Source: Eledone cirrhosa
Taxonomy: Eukaryota; Mollusca; Cephalopoda; Octopoda; Eledonidae
Length of the DNA stretch: 64,000 nt
Assembly (NCBI GenBank): GCA_964016885.1
Contig: OZ024743.1
Span: 172,718,226 to 172,782,225, forward strand
Direction of reading: 5' to 3'
Shown here: positions 21,961-31,530 of the stretch, piece by piece
How positions within the stretch are numbered: position 1 is the first letter of the stretch
How the letters are laid out: the number at the start of each line of letters is the position of its first letter
Program-made: the position numbers and the translations under genes
Notes under the pieces: model-generated
What the model saw: the letters and a program-made list of their open reading frames with translations, nothing else
Databases searched by the model: none
What the model was told of the DNA's origin: nothing

Positions 21961-22314
21961 TGAAGTGTTATTTTGCGGGTTATTTGCAATAAGCCGATTG
22001 AAAATGCCCCAGATAAGCCGTATGTCAATACAGAACGCTCCACTGTAGTGTTGTCATATAGGGAGTGAAGAGCGACAGAGAGAGTAAAGCAGTTAAATTA
22101 TAGAGAGAGGGAATGATCATGATCGATTTTTGCCCTTATTGTTGATGGATTTGAAATTTGTTTGCCTCATGACCTTTTCCTGACCAAAAGCAATAATTGT
22201 TCCGATTTTGAATAGAACCCGTTGGAAATTGTGGACATGAATCCGTTACAAACCTTAACACACACATCCTCAGATTTATATATATATATATATGTAAAGT
22301 TATATTTAAAATTG

Positions 22315-22495
22315 TTGGGTTACAACTAGTAAATATTTATAACTGATATAAAAGCACTCGACAAATATTTGAAGTATATTTACAATATTAAATAAATGGA
22401 AAACTATATTTATAAAACCATATTTATTTCATTATATATATTTCGGGGATATCATATTAACAATATGCTATGCCTTCATCAGACAAAATACAATA
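22315..22495 (-). repeat. Dispersed repeat family D with hammerhead ribozyme
   Basis: It matches 25920-26020 (plus) and 18490-18670. The minus strand runs ribozyme, then AAATATGGTTTTATAAATAT, then GTGCTTTTATATCAGTTATA. No coding sequence was found. The small size and a ribozyme at one end fit a non-autonomous retroelement. Confidence 0.75.
22421..22493 (-). ncRNA. Hammerhead ribozyme, type I, copy D1
   Basis: On the minus strand the core CUGAUGA is at 22482-22476. Stem II (22475-22445) is an imperfect 11-bp hairpin. GAAA is at 22444-22441. Stem III is a 2-bp stem with loop AUAU (22441-22434). The cleavage triplet is AUA, after 22433. Stem I pairs 22483-22490 with 22432-22425 over eight consecutive positions, two of them G-U. 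Copy D2 differs at three of these positions and still pairs. Confidence 0.8.
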
Positions 22496-22839
22496 TAAAC
22501 AGTTTTATAGATAAATATATTCGACATACCGTAATAAACATCAACTTCATTTGAAGAGGTTTACGCTAGCAGTGAAAATACAGAGAGAAAGAAAGAGAGA
22601 AAGAAAAGAGGGAAAAAAGAAAGAAAGACAAAACGAAGAAAAGGAAGAAAAAGAAAAAGAAGAAATGCATGGAACAAAATAGAGAGATGGAAAAATAGAT
22701 AAAGCGAAGAGCTTCATGTAAAGAGACAGAAAGAGATATATATATATAGAGAGAGAGGAAATAGAGATAGATACATATATATATAGAGAGAAAATTAGGT
22801 AGTGGGAGGTCATTTTGAGTAAGTGTATCAATGATACAT

Positions 22840-22874
<35 letters not shown>

Positions 22875-22980
22875 GCTCAAGTATTAATGTAAGGGAGAGA
22901 GATATAGAGATATAGAGAGAGAATATGGCAATATATTGTCAATATATGAATATGGCAATATATTGTCAATTAACTTTGAA
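22496..22980. repeat. Purine-rich low-complexity region
   Basis: GA-rich runs occupy 22575-22800. (TTTA)n is at 22838-22874 and another GA run at 22890-22922. No gene was found. Confidence 0.8.
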
Positions 22981-22984
22981 GGTT

Positions 22985-23068
22985 TATTTTTATTTTCATT
23001 TTTATTTTTATTTTTATTTTTATTTTTATTTTTATTTTTATTTTTATTTTTATTTTTATTCTTTTAGT
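22985..23068. repeat. (TATTTT)n microsatellite
   Basis: About 13 six-base units, mostly perfect. Confidence 0.95.
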
Positions 23069-23689
23069 ATTGTAGTATTCTATAATATTTTTATTTTTTA
23101 TTTTATTTTTAATATTTTTATATGTAAATTTTTAATACGTAATATTTTTTAATACGTAGTATTTTTAATATGCAATATTTTTATTATATAATATTCTTTC
23201 GTAATATTTTTTTAGTTTTCTATTCTATATTTTTATATATTTTTACTTATTATTATTATTATTGTTATCTTTGTTTATAATATAATATATATTTTCGATT
23301 AGTATATTGAAATCTGCTCTCTATTTCTGCTTGATAGATAATCTTGTAGAGTAATCGCAAGAATAATAATACGCTCAAATTTTTATACCACATTGAGAAT
23401 GTTTTCCGGTAACCTAGAGTTTGCGGAGTGAATCAGTTGGATTCACATTGATGTTTGTAGCTGTCACATAAACATATGAATTTTTTAAAACTAAACATAA
23501 GATAATGAATTTTCACACATTGTGAATACTTGTTTCATTCAGGAATACTGATATTTACAATATAGTGTAAGTTTTATAAATACTAATACATTAAAACATA
23601 GGGTTTTCTACGCCTCGAATATGTCTGGCTATTTTTTTTTTTTTTTTTTTTTTTCTCTCTCTATATCTCTCTATATCTCTCTCTCTCTA
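23069..23689. other. AT-rich, no gene seen
   Basis: T-rich and A-rich sequence including a T-run at 23631-23654 and a (CT)n run. No recognisable feature. Confidence 0.5.
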
Positions 23690-23690
23690 T

Positions 23691-23776
<86 letters not shown>
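23690..23776. repeat. Long (TA)n microsatellite
   Basis: About 40 TA units with one interruption. The plus and minus frames through it are meaningless Tyr-Ile repeats. Confidence 0.95.
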
Positions 23777-23782
<6 letters not shown>

Positions 23783-24110
23783 TATATGTGGCGAAGGGTA
23801 ACCTGGAAAGTAGAGCATGCAGTCCAATCGCCATGGCAGAAAGTGGGGCTGTGCAGACCCCCCCCCCCAATTCTCTCTAAATGACCCTCCCATTCAAAGC
23901 CGGATGTAGTGTTATCTAGTGTGTGTCTACCTTTAGTAATCAGTCAAAATTCTGCTTGCCCCTGTGTGTGTGTGTGTGCATGTGTGTTATCTTTTTTTGT
24001 GTCTATACGTTTTAGTAAGCAGCCAAAATGCTTGCTTCAACCGATGCAATTGATCAACTCGAGATTCTATAACGCATGCACGGACCCTTCGCCCCTGATA
24101 TATATATATA
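23777..24110. other. Unannotated stretch between microsatellites
   Basis: It includes a C-run at 23861-23869 and a (GT)n run at 23963-23980. No gene was found. Confidence 0.5.
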
Positions 24111-24111
24111 T

Positions 24112-24170
<59 letters not shown>

Positions 24171-24187
24171 AAGATATATATATATCC
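24112..24187. repeat. (TA)n microsatellite with TATCCAAG end
   Basis: The array ends in a 20-base sequence (TATCCAAG plus TA units) that recurs at 25825-25847, on the other side of the adjacent LINE fragment. Confidence 0.85.
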
Positions 24188-24224
24188 AACACAGTTTTTA
24201 TATAATAATAATGTTTGCTTTACA

Positions 24225-25825
24225 TCATAGAGCAAAGGCTCTCCACTCTCCAGGCCCAGAAACAAGGAAGGTGTCCACTATTTCTATAGAACCATCTGGG
24301 CAATGGAATGAGCTAGTATTCTGTGGGCATTTGCTGCTACTTATTGCACCAGAGCACCGGCCACATATAAAATCTATATTCTTAGTTAGCTTACCTGTGA
24401 TCCCACTACATCTTTTATGCACCCATACTTTGCATTTGGGACATAAAATGGAGTTTCTGCCTACTCCTTTCCTACACACTGAGCATGGTCATTTCCCAGA
24501 TGGGACCAGTGCCCTATTCTCCTTCCTACATATTAGGACTTTAGTCTTAGACAAGTTAACTTTAAGGCCTTTTGATTCTAGGCCATGCTTCCATGTTTGG
24601 AATTTCTTCTCTAGTTCAGCCATTGATTCGGCTATGAGCGTTAGATCATCTGCGTATAGAAGTTCCCATGGGCAGCCGGTCTTGAACTCCTCCGTTATAG
24701 CTTGGAAGGCGATAATAAATAGGAGGGGGCTAAACTCTTCACTATATTCGTTGTTAATTCTAACCTTGCTGACTGTTTCTTTATACATGGCTTGTATAGC
24801 TCTCACAAGCCATTCATCTACACCTAGTTTTCTAAGAGCCCACCAGATAATGGAGCGGGGGACTGTCAAAGGCTTTCTCCAGGTCTACAAAAGCTAAGTA
24901 TAGGGGTTTACTTTTAGCTAGGTACTTCTCCTGTAGTTGTCGTACAATGAAAAGAGCGTCTGTGGTACTTTTACTTGACACAAACCCGAACTGCATTTCA
25001 TCTAGATTAATTCGCTCTCTGATTAGTTGCGCTATTACTTTTTCTGTGACCTCCATGACCTGGTCAATTAATTTAATGCCTCTATAGTTTCCCCTATCTA
25101 GGGCGTCTCCTTTACCCTTGTAACAGTTGATGATGCTGCTACGCCAGTCCTTTGGTATGACCCCATTCTGTATAACTTGGTTTACTATCCCGGTGACCAT
25201 AGTGTGTCCCACCATTCCAGATGCTTTCAGCATTTCAGCAACTATTTTCGAAGGCCCAGCCGCCTTGCCCGTCTTCATATCTTTGATTGCCTTACTTATT
25301 ATACTACCTTCAACTTGAACTGCTGGTCCCTCTATTGGATTGATGTGGGGGAGGCTGTCTTTCTCCCATTTATTCTCCTCATTTAGTAGCCTTTCGTAGT
25401 GACACTTCCAAGCTACCTTCTTATCAGCGTCAGTGATGGCCAGTACGCCATCATCATTACGAACACACTTCTCCCCGACAATATCACGGTTCTCCTTGAC
25501 ACATTGTCTAGCAATCCTGAACACCTCACGTTTTTGGTCCTCGCGTTGTAGAACATGCTTTAACTTTCTTTCCTCTGCTTCTTTTTTTACAAAGTACACT
25601 TGTCTCCTAGCTTCCCTCCTGGCTACTTGATAGTCTTCTCTACTTCCCCAATCCCGCCATACTTTCCAAGCCTGCTTTTTGGCCTTGATCGACTACTCCA
25701 CCTTACTGTTCCACCACCAAGTTACTCTCCTCCTGCCTATAGGTCTGCTCCAGCCACAGATTTCATCTGTCGTCTTCAGCAGGTTAGCTTTCAGGAATCC
25801 CACTGTTCCTCTATATTGTACGACT
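24225..25825 (-). mobile_element. RTE-type LINE fragment, truncated at both ends
   Basis: It is closely related to the copy at 58.9-62.0 kb. Minus-strand frames are 25599-24832 (linker and first half of reverse transcriptase: GKAAGPSKIVAEML, YRGIKL, FGFVSSKST), 24869-24489 (LGVDEWLVRAIQ, LLYADDLTLIAES) and 24479-24225 (PHD-like finger CRKGVG..CPKCKVWVHKRC). A 2-base deletion shifts frame at FDR/VP. A 36-base in-frame deletion removes the GVHQGS motif. TGG before the finger is TGA. The C-terminal RNA-binding tail and 3' UTR are absent, which is odd for a LINE. Confidence 0.88.
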
Positions 25826-25919
25826 ATCCAAGATATATATATATATCTATATATCCAAGAAAAACTTGAACTGTTAAGGTATCTTTTCTTGGTTATGTCA
25901 AAATTCATAAAACAAACTT

Positions 25920-26020
25920 TGTATTTTATCTGATGAAAGCGTACCAAAGTTTTGGTACCCTTGAAATATATATAATAGAATAAATATGGTTTTATAAATA
26001 TAGTTTCCATTTATTAAATA
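25920..26020 (+). repeat. Dispersed repeat family D, plus-strand copy
   Basis: Ribozyme followed by AATAAATATGGTTTTATAAA and TAGTTTCCATTTATTAAATA, cut off by a (TA)n run at 26028. Confidence 0.75.
25921..25984 (+). ncRNA. Hammerhead ribozyme, type I, copy D2
   Basis: Core CUGAUGA is at 25930-25936. Stem II (25937-25962) pairs 10 of 11 positions around loop AGUU. GAAA is at 25963-25966. Stem III is 2 bp with loop AUAU. The cleavage triplet is AUA, after 25974. Stem I pairs 25922-25929 with 25975-25982 over eight positions. Compared with D1, stem I positions 2, 3 and 4 change but stay paired, and stem II is a different helix of similar length. Confidence 0.82.
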
Positions 26021-26044
26021 TCATTGTATATATATATATATATA

Positions 26045-26330
26045 TATAAATGAAGTATTTCTGTAGGAAAGGTAAAGGAAAAGAGAGTGCTCTATGTAGG
26101 CTACAGAGCTTTTTAGTTATGTTATAAACAACATAAGATAATTATTTCATTTACCAGTGGTTTCTTGAGGAGAGATATTTATATCTGTCTTCAGTCATCA
26201 GAAAGAATAGTAAGGAAATTCCTTACTATTCTTTCTGATGACTGAAGACAGCTTCTCGCAACCAATTACTTACTTCCCTGCTAATGAAATAATTATCTTA
26301 TGTTGTTTATTACATAACTATATATATATA
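26045..26330 (-). repeat. Fold-back copy of hammerhead-bearing repeat (copy B)
   Basis: 26045-26205 matches the repeat at 17.6 kb. The right half, 26219-26325, is an inverted copy. CTGTCTTCAGTCATCAGAAA (26185-26204) and AACAACATAAGATAATTATT (26128-26147) recur inverted at 26232-26252 and 26288-26308. The right arm carries one unit of the 39-bp minisatellite (GCTTCTCGCAACCAATTACT near 26252) where the left arm has the ribozyme's 3' part. Confidence 0.8.
26144..26209 (-). ncRNA. Hammerhead ribozyme, type I, copy B
   Basis: On the minus strand the core CUGAUGA is at 26201-26195. Stem II (26194-26165) pairs 11 of 14 positions. GAAA is at 26164-26161. Stem III is ACC-ACU-GGU, identical to copy A. 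The cleavage triplet is GUA, after 26152. Stem I pairs UU, C and UU of 26202-26207 with 26151-26146, with one U-U mismatch. Stem II differs almost completely from copy A but remains a helix. Confidence 0.82.
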
Positions 26331-26412
26331 TATATATCATCATCATGATATATATATATATATATTGGAAACGTAAACAACAACAAGAAGGAGTACAGTT
26401 ACGAAAGGTGTT

Positions 26413-26459
<47 letters not shown>

Positions 26460-26499
26460 AACACCTTTTCCAATATATCATGATGATGATGATATATAA

Positions 26500-26570
<71 letters not shown>

Positions 26571-26660
26571 AATATATAATATATATATATATATATATAT
26601 TCGAAAAGTAAACAACAAGAAGGAGTACAGTTACGAAAGGTGTTAGGTATTAGGTTCACA
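26320..26660. repeat. (TA)n arrays interspersed with a 46-bp repeat
   Basis: TA arrays at 26320-26365, 26417-26458 and 26486-26600 alternate with two copies (26371-26416 and 26603-26649) of a unit containing GAAGGAGTACAGTTACGAAA and GGTGTTAGGTAT. A shorter relative occurs at 26458-26475. Confidence 0.85.
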
Positions 26661-27330
26661 CTTGAGAGTGGGGGCTGGGGGACGTTTCGGGCATAAGCTC
26701 TTCATCAGGAGAAAGGTGGGAAGGAGAGGAGTTCTGAGAGGGTGTGAAGGGGGAGTGGTGGAAAACATTAAAATAACAGGAAATAAATTAAAATGAAGTG
26801 AAAAAAATAAAAATAAAACGAGTGGGACAATAAGTTGAAAACAAGTGGTGAAAGGGTGTGAGGCGTGTAGGTGGTGGTGGATGGAAGGGGAGGGAGAGGG
26901 GAGGGAGAGGGGAGAAGGAAATTGGGGGTCCGAGTGGGGAGGGCGGAAGGTGATGTGTGTAGCTGTACGTGTGTGTGTATGCGTGGATGTGAGTGTGAGA
27001 GTTTGGGGGAGAACTGGGTTCCATGCTCAGGTATTAGGAAAACCAGTGTGTACATGGGGTGGGGTGTAAGTCTGTGTGTGTGTGAATGGAGAGGGGTTGG
27101 AAGGTGTGGTGGAAAGGGAGCATGTGGAGTCCGGAAGAAGAGTGGGTGTATGTGAGGATATGGACGTGTGTGTGTTTTTGTGTTCCTGAATGTTTTTTCG
27201 GTGAGTGTGTGGACAGATGGGTATAATCTCGTAGATATTCTGAGAGTGTGACCAAAGGTGTCAAGTTGGGGACTTACTGTATATGTATATGTGTGTGCAT
27301 GCAGATGTGAGTGTGTATCTGGATCTTTCT
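26661..27330. other. G-rich unannotated stretch
   Basis: It is strongly strand-asymmetric and G-rich, with GGGGAGGGAGAGG-like and GTGTGT runs. On the minus strand near 26712-26685, CTGATGAAGAGC...GCCCGAAACG resembles a hammerhead core, but no stem I is evident. No gene was recognised. Confidence 0.5.
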
Positions 27331-27555
27331 TTATAACAACAACAAAGACCCTCTAGATAGCCAGTGTTATTACAACAGCTATCCCCCTATGTATCTAGCT
27401 ATCTTCAGACAAAAACATCCCTTGCTCATATATATATATATAATAGTAGAACACTGGAGGGTTATATCTGTAGTAGTAGTAGAACACTCAGTCCATGGGA
27501 CGAGTTTGGTAGAAATAGTTCCACAACAGTTAGTACACAAGGACTCATGCCTCCC

Positions 27556-27984
27556 TGCTAACAGTGGCTTCTCGCAACCAATTACTTACTTCAATGCTAA
27601 CAGTGGCTTCTCGCAACCAATTACTTACTTCACTGCTAACAGTGGCTTCTCGCAACCAATTACTTACTTCACTGCTAACAGTGGCTTCTCGCAACCAATT
27701 ACTTACTTCAATGCTAACAGTGGCTTCTCGCAACCAATTACTTACTTCACTGCTAACAGTGGCTTCTCGCAACCAATTACTTACTTCACTGCGAACAGTG
27801 GCTTCTCGCAACCAATTACTTACTTCACTGCTAACAGTGGCTTCTCGCAACCAATTACTTACTTCACTGCGAACAGTGGCTTCTCGCAACCAATTACTTA
27901 CTTCACTGCTAACAGTGGCTTCTCGCAACCAATTACTTACTTCAATGCTAACAGTGGCTTCTCGCAACCAATTACTTACTTCAC
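27556..27984. repeat. 39-bp minisatellite, 11 units
   Basis: Eleven tandem 39-base units start at 27556. Each reads TGCTAACAGTGGCTTCTCGC and then AACCAATTACTTACTTCAM. Only two positions vary (final A/C and TGCTAA/TGCGAA). Because 39 is divisible by three and no unit contains a stop, one plus frame runs 27311-28231 (306 codons) with a 13-residue repeat ANSGFSQPITYFT. Two other frames are also open across the array. There is no evidence of translation. Confidence 0.97.
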
Positions 27985-28700
27985 TGCTAACACCAACAGC
28001 AATAAGAAAAGAAATTGTGTTAATAGAAAAACTATCTGGTTCTCTTCCCCCTTCTCACTCAACGTTAAAACTAATGTAAGAAAAAAAATCTTAGCACACT
28101 TAGATAGACACAAATACTGCTCCATCTTTAACAGACACAGGGTGAAACTAGGATACTCCTGTGCTAAGAATATGAAGGCCCACATCACCAACAGCCTTAA
28201 GAGCAGCACCCCACCAGGATGCTGTTGCTGAAAGACTGAAGCTTGTCCCCTTCAACAACAATGCAACACATCCACTGTAATATACGAAGCTGTGGTCATT
28301 TCCAACCAACCAAATCAACAACAAGAAGTTAAATCCTATGTAGGTATGGTGGAGGGCTGGTTTAAGGAACGCTTCCTGAACCATCAGTCGATATTTAGAT
28401 ACCCGGACAAATAATCGTCCATGAAACTCATGAGCCATGTATGGTCCCTCAAAGACTCAGGCATAGACTACTCCATCCAATGGAAAGCTATCACTAAGTT
28501 AAAGCCATAAGCAAAGGGAAATCCATTTTGTGGACCCGTGCATTGAATCAACATCCTGAGAAGATTATGCAATAACAATTGCCTAAATTCAAAGAATGAA
28601 CTTTTTTTATGTTGTCCGCACATCTGGATACACCTTTTGAATAATTACAAAGCTCCAGATGGAATAACATCAACATTCTATTATTCTGAACAACTCGAAT
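27985..28700 (+). pseudogene. Penelope-like element remnant (linker and GIY-YIG region)
   Basis: Downstream of the minisatellite the frame reads IWFSSPFSLNVKTNVRKKIL, then IFNRHRVKLGYSCAKNMK, the block that follows the reverse transcriptase in Penelope-like proteins. After a stop at 28230 the sequence continues with CPLQQQC, VIYEAVV and SYVGMVEGWFKERFLNH, which matches the PLE GIY-YIG endonuclease layout (VIY...YVG...R..NH). WSLKDSGIDYSIQWK follows near 28445-28490. Several stops make it a pseudogene. No reverse transcriptase core is visible; the minisatellite occupies the position where it would be expected. Confidence 0.75.
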
Positions 28701-28825
28701 AATTTATTCCGGGCATCCACCGTTATCTCCCTTACACCATTCGAATGCGGGAATACATTGCCCAGGAGAAGTGACCATTTCTGCGTATGCATATTCATAC
28801 CGTTCTTTTTCCTTTTCCTTTCAAC

Positions 28826-28886
28826 TTCACTCAGACCGAGCTGAAGATCCGCATAAGATGAAACATTTGTTCTCGGTATGGTGAAC
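28826..28886 (+). ncRNA. Hammerhead ribozyme downstream of the PLE remnant
   Basis: Core CUGAAGA is at 28841-28847, GAAA at 28860-28863. Stem III is AC-AUUU-GU (28863-28870) with H17 = U at 28871. Stem I has 6 bp next to the core (ACCGAG with CUCGGU), a small internal loop, and 6 more bp (UUCACU with GGUGAA). Stem II (28848-28859) is weak and looks decayed. Same strand and downstream of PLE coding sequence, as reported for PLE-associated hammerheads. Confidence 0.7.
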
Positions 28887-28900
28887 TAACTGTTGTGGAA

Positions 28901-28910
<10 letters not shown>

Positions 28911-28940
<30 letters not shown>
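28911..28940. repeat. (TA)n then (GA)n microsatellite
   Basis: About 15 TA units followed by a GA run to 28960. The RTE LINE copy begins directly after. Confidence 0.95.
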
Positions 28941-28945
<5 letters not shown>

Positions 28946-28964
28946 GAGAGAGAGAGAGGGGAGC

Positions 28965-31512
28965 AGTAAGAATTCCTGAAAGATAACCTACCGAATCTGA
29001 CAAACGAAATCTGTGGTTGGAGCAAACCTTTTGGAAGAAGGAGAGTTACTTGGTGGTGGAACAGTAGAGTGGGGGGAGACACTTAAGGCCAAAAGACGTG
29101 CTTGGAAAGAATGGCGGGATGGGGGAAGTAGAGAACACTACCAGGTAGCTAGAAGAGAAACTAGGCAACAAGTGTACTTTGCAAAAATGGAAAGAGAAGA
29201 TAAACAATTTAAGCATGTTCTGCAATGCAAGGACCACAGGTGTGAGGTGTTCAGGATTGCAAGGCAATGTGTCTGGAAAAATTTTAATATTGTTATGGAG
29301 AAGTGTGTCCACAATGATAATGGAGTACTTGCCCTCACTGATGCTGAAAAGAAGATAGCATGGAAGTGCCACTATGAAAGACTGCTAATTGAGGAGAATG
29401 AATGGGGTGAAGATAGTTTGCCACAAGTTGACCCAACAGAGGGACCAGCTGTGCAAGTTAGAAGTAGTATAGTAAATAAGGCAATCAAAGATAAGAAGAC
29501 AGGGAAGGCAGCTGGACCTTCGGGAATAGTTGCTGAGATGCTGAAAACATCTGGGATGGTAGGAAACAACATAGTCACATGTATTGTGAACCAAGTAATA
29601 CAAAATGAAGTCATAATCAATGACTGGCGTAGCAGCATCATAATCAACTGCTACAAGGGTAAAGGAGATGTTGTAGACAGAAAAAATTATAGAGGCATTA
29701 AGTTGGTTGACCAAGTCATGAAGGTCACAGAAATAATTATTGCACAGCTGATTAGGGACCGAATTAAACTTGACGAAATGCAATTTAGATTTGTACCAGG
29801 TAAAAGCACCATGGATGCTCTCTTCCTCGTAAGGCAACTACATAAGAAGTACTTAGCTAAAAGTAAACCCCTCTACTTAGCTTTGTTGACTTGGAGAAAG
29901 CCTTTTACAGAGTCTCCTGCTCCATTATCTGGTGGGCTCTTAGAAAACTAGGAGTAGATGAGTGGCTTGTGAAAGCTGTACAAGCCATGTATAGAGGAAC
30001 AGTCAGCAAGGTTAGAATTAACAACGACTATAGTGAAGAATTCAGTGTACAAGTAGGTGTTCACCAAGGTTATGTCCTTAACCCCCTCCTGTTTATTATT
30101 GCCCTATAGGCTATAACAGAGGAGTTTAAGACTGGCTGCCCATGGGAACTTCTGTATGCAGATGATCTAACTCTGATAGATGAAAGTATGGCAGATTTAG
30201 AGAAGAGATTCCAAATCTGGAAGCATAGCCTAGAATCAAATGGTCTTAAAGTTAACTTGTCAAAGACTAACGTCCTAGTATGTAGAAAGGAAAATAGGAC
30301 CCAGATTCCCTCTGGGAAATGGCCTTGCTCAGTGTGCAGGAAAGGAGGAGGCAGAAATTCCATTCTATGTCCCAAATGCAAGCTATGGGTACATAAAAGA
30401 TGCTCTGGGATCACAGGCAGGCTATCAAAGAATGTAGGTTTTATATGCAGCCAATGCACAGGTGCAGTAAGTAGCAAGAGCCCACAGGATACTAGCTCCT
30501 TCAAAAGCCCAGATGGTTTTGTAAAAATAGTTGACATTACCTGGGTGATGAAATCAGCAGTGGAGGAGGGTTTTGAGGGTGTTCTTAAAGTACAGTAGCC
30601 AGAGTAAGAATGGAATTGAGAAAGTATAGAGAGCTACCTTCACTGTTTGCTACAAAATCTTGTTCCTTTAAAAGGAAGGGCAGATTGTACGATGCATTTA
30701 TACAAACAGCAGTGTTAGATAGCAGTGAGACCTGGGCACTGTGTGCAGAGGACCTGCAAAGATTGGAAAGAAATGAAGCATGCATGCTTTGATGGATATG
30801 TAAGAGTAATATACATGAACGGCAAAACATAATGAACTGAGAGAAATTAGCCATAAGAGGGATCAGATACAGTATGCTAGAGAGGCGAATGCGCTGGTAT
30901 GGTCATGTGATGCGTATGAAGGACGACAGTTGTATCAAAAGGTGCAGGGTGATCAAAATTGATGGAAGTTGTGAAGTAGGAAGACCCAGGAAGAAATGGG
31001 GTGAGGTGATAAAAGCTGACCTTGCACAATTGCACCTCTCAAAGGCGACACAGGATCAAGATCTTTGGCATTATGCAGTAATACAGAAAAGAAACGTTCC
31101 CATGCACATGGACTCAAAAACACATCTTGTAGGCACTTCTTAACCACTATACCCCTTCCATACATGACCAACCCACCCATCCACTTCTGTCTACACCACA
31201 ATTACATAATGTTATGTTGGTATCACAACAAAAAAGTATTCAGCCCACAATGTGAAGTGGTTGCGTAGGTCTCATGACAACAGCACCCCGCCCACACAGT
31301 AAAGTAGTCGTGTAGGTGTCATGACAAAAAGCACCCAGCACACAGTGTAAATGTGGTTGGCATTAGGAAGAGCATCCAGCCATAGAAACCTAGCCAGAAA
31401 CAGTTCTATATGAACAAGAAATGGTCACCTGACCCGACTTGCCTCTAATGGGACATCTCGTCTAACCCATATTAGCATGGAAAATGAACATTAAATGATG
31501 ATGATATATATA
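28965..31512 (+). mobile_element. RTE-type LINE, 5'-truncated copy with complete 3' end
   Basis: Frames in order are 29013-29951 (linker AKRRAWKEWRDGGSREHYQV, then GKAAGPSGIVAEML, YRGIKLVDQVMKV, FVPGKSTMD), 29891-30109 (LGVDEWLVKAVQAMYRG, HQGYVLNPLLF), YADDLTLI in another frame at about 30157, 30188-30598 (KENRTQIPSGKWPCSVCRKG then CPKCKLWVHKRCSGI, a PHD-like finger) and 30874-31143 (RRMRWYGHVMRMKDDSC, GRPRKKWGEVIKADL). The 3' UTR has GTTGGCATTAGGAAGAGCAT and ends AAATGATGATGATA. The endonuclease is absent. At least four frame breaks; inactive. Confidence 0.9.
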
Positions 31513-31530
31513 TTTACATACATATATATA

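Larger units (their letters stand above)
18735..22274 (-). mobile_element. Helitron 2, both termini visible, about 3.5 kb
   Basis: On the minus strand the element begins TCTGAGGATG at 22274, with A before it. It ends CTGCTAG at 18735, with T after it, as expected for insertion between A and T. The 3' end is preceded by CCCAAGCAACGCCGGCC, the GC-rich subterminal hairpin seen in many animal Helitrons. The Rep N-terminal half is missing. Coding sequence starts abruptly near 21960, within 320 bases of the 5' end, so the copy has an internal deletion. The helicase is nearly whole but mutated. Confidence 0.88.

Noticed and set aside
23621..24205. Open frames of poly-Tyr-Ile and flanking residues on both strands
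   Set aside because: They are TA microsatellites read as codons.
26685..26715. CTGATGA...CCCGAAACG on the minus strand as a seventh hammerhead
   Set aside because: Core-like bases are present, but the bases before CTGATGA and after the GAAA segment do not pair, and stem III could only form in a dimer. Not counted.
27545..27967. 140-codon minus-strand and 171-codon alternative plus frames across the minisatellite
   Set aside because: Any 39-base repeat without stops is open in that frame. There is no other support.
27556..27984. CRISPR-like array
   Set aside because: The units are contiguous with no unique spacers, and the DNA is clearly animal.
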